The notes under the pieces are model-generated. The model saw only the letters and a list, made by a program, of their open reading frames with translations, did not search any database and was not told where the DNA came from. A stretch of 39,356 nucleotides of DNA from Clostridiales bacterium (GTDB lineage: Bacteria > Bacillota > Clostridia > Oscillospirales > Acutalibacteraceae), in assembly GCA_012523185.1 (NCBI GenBank), contig JAAYIY010000042.1, positions 1-39,356 of the forward strand, given 5' to 3'. Of the stretch, positions 34,501 through 39,356 are shown piece after piece. The position numbers and the translations under genes are program-made. Each line of letters begins with the position of its first letter. Position 1 is the stretch's first letter.

Positions 34501-37500
34501 TTTTCGGCGAGGAGATACCTGACGGAACAGTCGTCAACGTGGAGTTGAGCGCAGGTAAAAACTACGGCGAAAACGGAAGCTTAGGTTACAGTGAGGTTTT
34601 ATATTCTTTCAAAGTTTTAATTGACGCGACAGTGCCTGAGCTGACAGACGTTGAGTTTTACAGAGATTCAAACAACGACCTTCACGGAGTGTTTTCAGCT
34701 TATGACAAGCATTATATCAACTCTATAGAGGTGACAGTCCGAGGCGTTGACAGCGAAGGCAGCGCCGCGTCAGTGACAGAAAAGTTTATATGCGGATATG
34801 ACACAGAAGGGGAGACGGCTGTTTATGACCTCAACATCACAAAGGCGACGTCAGGAAAGCTTGCGTCAGTTTATGCCGTCGATGTCGAGGTTGACGACTG
34901 GGCGGGAAACGGACGCTTTAACAACAAGGGCAGCGGTGTTGACGGAAGATATGTGTTCTGTTTTAACAGTGATGTAAGTTTCGGGCAAACAACACAATTT
35001 TTGACCGAAGGCGAAAGTGTTGAAATCACAAAATCCAACACACTTTATCAAAGCCCTGCCTCATACGGCGGCGCAAATGATAATTCAGCGTTTAGAATCG
35101 ACACGCTTGAGTTAAGAAGCACAAACATCCACATCGCCGGTGTCGACAGTTCGGGAAGACTTTATGGCGCTTCGTCGGGTACTGTGACAATTTCATACAG
35201 GGATATATGCTCCGGTGTGTCAGACCAATTCACCGTAACTGTCCGACCGCATTTGCTCCAATCTATGATAAATGATGCGTCGCCGGGCGACACGCTCAAT
35301 TACACATCAGGCTCCGTGTCGGGCAGCGTGGTCATCTCAAAGGATCTCACCATCGACTTAAACGGCGCGGCGATTACTTCATATAAGGGTATGCCTGCGT
35401 TTATAATCACAAACTCCGCGAATGTCACGCTTAAAAACGGCTATGTAGAATCTGTTTTATCACATGAATATGATGAATTTTACAGCTTCCTTAACAAGAT
35501 GCTCGACGGTCCGTCAGCAATAGATGTTGTTTCCGGCAGTCTCACTCTTTCAAAAATGACTGTCAGAGGGGCAAGCTGCCATATCGAAGAAACCGAGTGT
35601 GAGTGTGAGTCCGTGACTGTGGGGAACGGCGTGAATCTTGCCGCAGGCGCGGAGCTTATTGTCGATGAAAGCGATATTTACGGTTTTTACGCCGTCAATA
35701 ACGAGATTGACTCATGCATTATAATGGTTGACGGCAATGTTTTTGGCGTGCTGTCCGCTGTTCGGCATCTTGACGAACAATCAGTCATTTCCGCGGAAGG
35801 CTCAAAACTCTATGACGTGTCCGGCAAAATATCAGATATACTTTCAGACGGAACATATGAAACGTCTGTCATAACGGCTTTTTGCGCGGCGGTTGACGAC
35901 GCTTCATATGATTCATATATCAGTTACGACAACGGGACACTCCTCATAGGTCTTGAATTTGAAAACACGGAAATACCTGTTGGTTCATATGGAAACTATT
36001 GGATTCCGTCCGTTCTTGACATCATGAAAGACGGGGAACAGGTGAGCCAAATACAGCTTGACGGTTCCGGGCACTTCATGCGTGAATTTACAGGTATGCC
36101 GTCGGGTGAATACAGCGTCAGTGTTTCCTTTGCTCTTGTTTCAAGGCTGTCAGACGAACAAAAGTCATATGTCCTCAACTTAGGCGGCGCGCTTTCCGAC
36201 AAGCTTGACGCTTACGATCATTTTTTAAGGAGCATTCCGAGCCTTGTTTCTGATTCCTTGGGGCTTGATGATTTTACCGAGGCCAAGGATACACTTTCTT
36301 CCATCTTATCCGTCTTGGAAGGTTATTTTGAAGAAAGAGACTTGCTGGGATTTGATTGCCCGCTGACACAGGAATATGCCGAGATTTATACCCCGTGGCT
36401 TGAGGGCGCCGAATTGTCAAATGACTACGGTCGTACCTGGAGCGAATATTACAACAACTATTTCCGCTGTTTGATTTTCGGCGGCACCGCACAGGTGGTC
36501 ACGGCAGACGGAGAATACATAACGCCTTACGACGGAGACACCTTTAACGGTCTGCTGCCGATAATTGATGAGGTCGCCGGATTGGATGAAGGGTCGGACG
36601 GCGGTCTTATCGGCGAGCTTAGATATATGCTTTCAATGCTCGACTCCTATTTTGAGACCACAGCGGAAGGTGTCGCCGCCGGTCTTGTTTACCTCAATGA
36701 TAATATCGAGGCGATTTTTTCAAAGATAAGCGAGATTTCAGTCCTGCTTAAAGCTGACGACGAATTTTTCGAGTATAATCCGTCGGGGTTTGACAGCACG
36801 ATTTCCGATACGATTGTGTCGGGAGAGTTTGACATTATTGCTGACGGCGTCGTTACATCGTACATACACGGATTTGACACAATCAGTGTTGCGGAACTCC
36901 TTGAGTCGGCAAACATTTTACTTACTTTTAATGTAAAAATAAAAAGACTTGAGGCAGGCTTCGGATATTTGAACTTTGGCGCATACAGCGACTGCGCTGA
37001 AATTGAGCAGATTTTCAACAATGCTCTCGGCGGCGAGTTGTCACAATATGTTTCGGACGGCTGCATATCGCTTTTCAGCGAATCAAAGGCACCGTTATCA
37101 GTCCTCTCCGGCAACAGGATAATATATCATTTCCCGGAAGGCACAACAAACGACAATCCATATTTTTATGCACCCGGCAAGGCTTTGATTCTCAACGACG
37201 CGTCAATGGCGGGGCATAGCTTTATAGGCTGGTACACCGACCCCGACTTCGGCGACGAGTCGGCGATAAGCGAAATACCCGCAAGCGCTTCGGGGGACAT
37301 TGAGCTTTACGCAAGATTTGACCTCGGCAGCTATCTTTTAACGTTTGTGGCCGACGGCATAATAATCAGGCAGACAGAATACCAATTCAACGAATCAATA
37401 AATGAAACAGCTCCGGCTGTCCCGAAAAAAGAGGGATTTATCGGAAACTGGGACAAATATATACCGAAAACCATGCCCGCAAATGATTTGACGATTACCG

Positions 37501-38543
37501 CCGTTTATTTCGCTGTTGCGGCAGACGACAAGATTCAGGTCAGCGCCGACATAATCGGCGGCGGCCGCGCCGGCTGTCAGAACCAATATTTCGTTACAAA
37601 CACCTATCTGTATTTCACAATAGGCGACAATGTCACTCTCACCGCTTATGAAAATGTTCCCGGCTCGTTCCTTTACTGGGTTCGCAAGGACACAAACAGA
37701 ATCGTGTCTACCGACAAGGACTATTCTTTCATTGCGGCGTCAAGCGTTGAATATGAAGCTGTTTTCTGCGCGACGGGTGAATATCACAACATCACATATC
37801 AAGGCTCTTACGGAAATATACTTTATTCCGAGGATGTGCCGGTGGGCTCAGGCGACATAAATGTTCCCGACATTCCGACGCTTGAGGGACGTGTTTCGAT
37901 CGGCTGGGACAAGGATATATCTGATTTTCAGTTTGACCTTGAAAATGTGCTTATCACCGCACTTTATGATACTCTTGCGCAGCAATATACAGTCACATTG
38001 ACAAACTCGGAAAAGGTCGCAGGTGGTGGCTCTTTTGACGCCTTTTCTGTCGTAACAATCACAGCCGAAGGAGAAGATTTCTCATATTGGACAGACGACG
38101 GCGGAACAATTGTCAGCTATCAAGCCGCATACTCGTTTATCATCTGCTTTGACTGTGTTTTCACGGCGGTGTTTGAAGGCGCCGTCACGCCTATGCCTGT
38201 TATCCGAATATCAAAGGTTTCAAAAAATCTCGAAGAAAAGAACCTGACTTTTTATGCCGAGCGAAGCATTCCGCATAAATACACGATACTCGAAACAGGA
38301 ATGATTTTGACAAACCTTGTTTCAGTGGGAGAAAATGACAGTGAGTTCACGCTTGAAAACCCATATGTTCTCCAAGGAACGTCCGAGTCAAGGCTTAATG
38401 CCGGCACATATTCAGTCACAATAACCGACTACGCGGAGAGCGACCATTACTACGCGCGCGGATATGTCATACTCAAAGACGAGTCGTCCGGCACATTCGA
38501 CACGATTTACAGCGCAACTGCCGTTTCACCGCCTGATTGGTAA
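31551..38543 (+). CDS. Giant secreted S8 (subtilisin-like) serine protease, lactocepin-like
   Basis: 2330 residues. A signal peptide covers residues 1-30 (cleavage likely at AKA-AD; a lipobox-like LIGC ends at Cys22). An I9-type propeptide (about 50-150) precedes the S8 domain. The catalytic triad is Asp189 (SIIDTGID), His262 (GDHGTHVAG) and Ser593 (SGTSMAAP), with oxyanion Asn367 (AAGNS). A PA domain is inserted at about 470-545, as in lactocepin and C5a peptidase. Downstream are Fn3-like beta domains (about 675-1090), a right-handed beta-helix-like section (about 1233-1450), a long stretch of unknown fold, and an InlB-type repeat (about 1858-1924, FIGWYTDPDFGD) with further beta repeats. 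No LPxTG motif or C-terminal membrane helix is present. It probably degrades proteins outside the cell. Confidence 0.9.
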   Translation: MKHRLVFNKLFSVLFAAVLIGCPNIVLAKAADKKCELVNVPSDEGVFDLRDEDEKVTVIIELDSKPLLERNADIISGGCFTKAALNMRDSLLSEQEEVRGKIIDKLDRGGELDLIYSYTVLTNAFATEMSVGQIAKAASVDGVRSVYIAPEFEALEEVEGSSEASFNHTLSLSGEAEYTGKGTVISIIDTGIDLGHDAFANAPDSPKILLSDISGVLGGLNAFASSGKGAASYFYSDKIPFYYNYANKDFNVSHVNVAAGDHGTHVAGIAAGCAKDSEGNTTFSGVAPDAQIIVMKVFKSSVGGSTGAGMADLIAAIEDSLLLGADVINYSLGSVGGFSYSGQSPAFYNIFDDLNDAGIAAVSAAGNSYTSGYGNKFGNDLSLASNPDNGSIATPASFNNNFAVASFNTKGYIVFDGIEMEFTNNYSDYSRNMMRYLNSSLGVSLLRDSSGTLLTGTESEFAAWAQSCGISGKFVMVRRGQNFMDTVFLAETYGAIGLIVCNNRAGALSNMAENTSVSIPAVFISQENGDYIVENFDSCQSITVSCSENGQMSDFSSVGVTPELQLKPEISAVGGAVFSATDNNTYGLKSGTSMAAPYFSGSYAVILQYLNDEHPTYMSGLTAGEKKSFAQHLLMSTAKPMTDEATSAFFSPRRQGAGAVDFEAAMQSKAVLMSSDLSMPKLSLGDDKGKTGVYTMSFAVINFSDVPLQYSASATVLTEVAKTETVNYQTDSFDDVSGEYETVELTEKFMSGSSMDITSFCSVSMSDSGNISVPAGTSKIVTVTVTVGSAVKSYLDSNFENGIYIDGFITLDGGGADLSIPYLAFYGDWTKAPILDDGIWQDTLAGEQNYPSFGTSAVHTFTKAPLRNLSELHKIGSNYNLPNRDAFVSHGITFNADRSSLSSRSARPDATSDQLWNSTVYKTESYLLRSASLLYKVTNANTGEIYSFATINQVPKTYLKSSTGEIIYAGFNSAEGFSWSGKSLFGEEIPDGTVVNVELSAGKNYGENGSLGYSEVLYSFKVLIDATVPELTDVEFYRDSNNDLHGVFSAYDKHYINSIEVTVRGVDSEGSAASVTEKFICGYDTEGETAVYDLNITKATSGKLASVYAVDVEVDDWAGNGRFNNKGSGVDGRYVFCFNSDVSFGQTTQFLTEGESVEITKSNTLYQSPASYGGANDNSAFRIDTLELRSTNIHIAGVDSSGRLYGASSGTVTISYRDICSGVSDQFTVTVRPHLLQSMINDASPGDTLNYTSGSVSGSVVISKDLTIDLNGAAITSYKGMPAFIITNSANVTLKNGYVESVLSHEYDEFYSFLNKMLDGPSAIDVVSGSLTLSKMTVRGASCHIEETECECESVTVGNGVNLAAGAELIVDESDIYGFYAVNNEIDSCIIMVDGNVFGVLSAVRHLDEQSVISAEGSKLYDVSGKISDILSDGTYETSVITAFCAAVDDASYDSYISYDNGTLLIGLEFENTEIPVGSYGNYWIPSVLDIMKDGEQVSQIQLDGSGHFMREFTGMPSGEYSVSVSFALVSRLSDEQKSYVLNLGGALSDKLDAYDHFLRSIPSLVSDSLGLDDFTEAKDTLSSILSVLEGYFEERDLLGFDCPLTQEYAEIYTPWLEGAELSNDYGRTWSEYYNNYFRCLIFGGTAQVVTADGEYITPYDGDTFNGLLPIIDEVAGLDEGSDGGLIGELRYMLSMLDSYFETTAEGVAAGLVYLNDNIEAIFSKISEISVLLKADDEFFEYNPSGFDSTISDTIVSGEFDIIADGVVTSYIHGFDTISVAELLESANILLTFNVKIKRLEAGFGYLNFGAYSDCAEIEQIFNNALGGELSQYVSDGCISLFSESKAPLSVLSGNRIIYHFPEGTTNDNPYFYAPGKALILNDASMAGHSFIGWYTDPDFGDESAISEIPASASGDIELYARFDLGSYLLTFVADGIIIRQTEYQFNESINETAPAVPKKEGFIGNWDKYIPKTMPANDLTITAVYFAVAADDKIQVSADIIGGGRAGCQNQYFVTNTYLYFTIGDNVTLTAYENVPGSFLYWVRKDTNRIVSTDKDYSFIAASSVEYEAVFCATGEYHNITYQGSYGNILYSEDVPVGSGDINVPDIPTLEGRVSIGWDKDISDFQFDLENVLITALYDTLAQQYTVTLTNSEKVAGGGSFDAFSVVTITAEGEDFSYWTDDGGTIVSYQAAYSFIICFDCVFTAVFEGAVTPMPVIRISKVSKNLEEKNLTFYAERSIPHKYTILETGMILTNLVSVGENDSEFTLENPYVLQGTSESRLNAGTYSVTITDYAESDHYYARGYVILKDESSGTFDTIYSATAVSPPDW

Positions 38544-38560
38544 GCCGACGCACCAAAAAG

Positions 38561-38593
38561 AAGGGACTGCCCGAAAACGAGCAGTCCCTTTTA
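38561..38593. terminator. Bidirectional terminator between the protease gene and ackA
   Basis: AAGGGACTGC (38561-38570) and GCAGTCCCTT (38581-38590) form a perfect 10-bp stem with a 10-base loop. It is followed by TTT on the plus strand and by CTTTTTGG on the minus strand, so it can serve both converging genes. Confidence 0.85.
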
Positions 38594-38665
38594 GCGATAT
38601 GACGGAAAAGATGCAAGCAAGCGTGCAACAAAGGCTTCAGCCGCTCATTGCGCGGTGTTGCCTTA
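38594..38665 (-). repeat. Second, one-ended copy of the MITE-like repeat
   Basis: Perfect 72-base inverted match to bases 50-121, including one complete terminal repeat (38647-38663) and the adjoining TA (38664-38665). The identity stops exactly where the terminator stem region begins, and the second terminal repeat is absent. The ackA stop codon is made from the TA plus the first base of the element. Confidence 0.75.
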
Positions 38666-39356
38666 ATTGAGTGAAAGGGCTATATCCCTTGTGTCTCTTG
38701 CGATGACAAGCTCCTCGTTTGTCGGAAGAACAAACACGCGCACCTTTGAGCCCGGAGTCGACATTTCACCCTCGACGCCTTTTACAAGCGTCTTGTTGAA
38801 GTCCTTGTCAATCTCAATCCCAAGGAATGAAAGATTTTCGCATATGTTCTGCCTCAAATCATGCGCGTTTTCACCCACTCCTCCGGTGAAAACTATGGCG
38901 TCAACGCCGTCCATTGCCGCTATATAGCTGCCGATGAATTTGCGTATTTGGTAGCGCTGCATTCTTCTGGCGAGCGCTGCGCGTTTGTTTCCGTTTTCGG
39001 CCGCGGCAATTAAGTCGCGGTCGTCGCTTGAAACTCCGGAAATCCCGAAAACACCCGATTTCTTGTTAAGCACCATGTCGGTGTCCTTAGGGCTCCAGGA
39101 CTCCTTCTTTTGAAGATAGATGATCGCGGAGGGGTCAACCCCGCCTGAGCGTGTGCCCATCATAAATCCGTCAAGCGGCGTAAGTCCCATGCTTGTGTCG
39201 ATGACCTTTCCGTTTTTAACGGCTGTGATGGATGAACCGTTTCCGAGGTGGCAAGTGACAATCTTTAGCTTAGAAATGTCTTTTCCCATGACTTCGGCGC
39301 AGCGCGCGCTCACAAAACGGTGAGACGTTCCGTGAAATCCATAGCGGCGTATCTTG
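38663..39356 (-). CDS. ackA: Acetate kinase, C-terminal part (cut by window edge)
   Basis: About 231 residues of the roughly 400-residue enzyme are visible; the coding sequence runs off the right edge. The first codons visible give RRYGFHGTSHRFV, a hallmark of acetate kinase. TCHLGNGSSITAV, PLDGFMMGTRSGGVDP and FTGGVGENAHDLR follow, and the C-terminus NEELVIARDTRDIALSLN is of normal length. The enzyme makes ATP from acetyl phosphate, releasing acetate in fermentation. A MITE-like repeat abuts the stop codon. Confidence 0.95.
   Translation of the reverse strand, partial: KIRRYGFHGTSHRFVSARCAEVMGKDISKLKIVTCHLGNGSSITAVKNGKVIDTSMGLTPLDGFMMGTRSGGVDPSAIIYLQKKESWSPKDTDMVLNKKSGVFGISGVSSDDRDLIAAAENGNKRAALARRMQRYQIRKFIGSYIAAMDGVDAIVFTGGVGENAHDLRQNICENLSFLGIEIDKDFNKTLVKGVEGEMSTPGSKVRVFVLPTNEELVIARDTRDIALSLN

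Noticed and set aside
38450-38543. LPxTG sortase signal at the protease C-terminus
   Set aside because: The protein ends in SPPDW with no LPxTG-like motif, hydrophobic helix or basic tail.

Overview
The window looks like chromosome from a Gram-positive, probably anaerobic, gut- or rumen-type member of the Clostridia (Oscillospiraceae-like). This is inferred from gene content: an FtsH/LiaF-like pair, KtrAB, QueT, a LicD/TarI-type surface-polymer module, an EFR1 flavodoxin-ferredoxin, a corrinoid/UroD methyl-transfer cluster, acetate kinase, long secreted S8 proteases and GH29 fucosidase. Strong Shine-Dalgarno sequences with many TTG/GTG starts fit the same group. No rRNA, tRNA or CRISPR array was seen.

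Layout. 1-7.5 kb (+): the likely last codons of hpt, a MITE-like repeat, ftsH, a LiaF-like membrane/toastrack protein, and a divergent type IIA topoisomerase B/A pair. 7.8-11.8 kb (+): secG with a clear terminator, an MGDG-synthase-like glycosyltransferase, an EFR1 protein, a Gfo/Idh/MocA oxidoreductase and a Cof-type HAD phosphatase. 11.8-15.1 kb: a glycoside-hydrolase-like protein (-) divergent from an alpha/beta hydrolase (+), with a cre/LacI-type operator candidate between them. 15.1-18.9 kb (-): EamA permease, a glycosyltransferase-like/LicD fusion and a TarI/IspD cytidylyltransferase, read as a small surface-polymer operon. 19.1-21.3 kb (+): a protein with two tandem GreA-C-like domains, and an AlaX trans-editing enzyme. 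21.4-28.7 kb (+): a tightly packed run of QueT, fucosidase, metallophosphoesterase, KtrB, KtrA, a corrinoid protein and two UroD-family methyltransferase-like proteins. 28.8-31.4 kb (+): a stand-alone GMP synthase ATP-pyrophosphatase subunit behind a structured leader, then an AT-richer patch with an orphan D12-class adenine methyltransferase and a small Cys-rich protein. 31.5-38.5 kb (+): a 2330-residue secreted subtilisin-like protease. The right edge holds the C-terminal part of acetate kinase (-).

The observations most worth following are: (1) a 72-nt perfect repeat found inverted at both ends of the window; the left copy has terminal inverted repeats and a TA duplication, and the right copy supplies the last base of the ackA stop codon; (2) the tandem GreA-C-like protein without the Gre coiled coil; (3) the corrinoid/double-UroD cassette, whose UroD proteins lack the usual His-x-Cys zinc signature; (4) the attenuator-like leader of the split GMP synthase; (5) a perfect consensus promoter driving a long leader in front of the orphan methyltransferase. 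All functional statements rest on reading motifs by eye; no database search was run.
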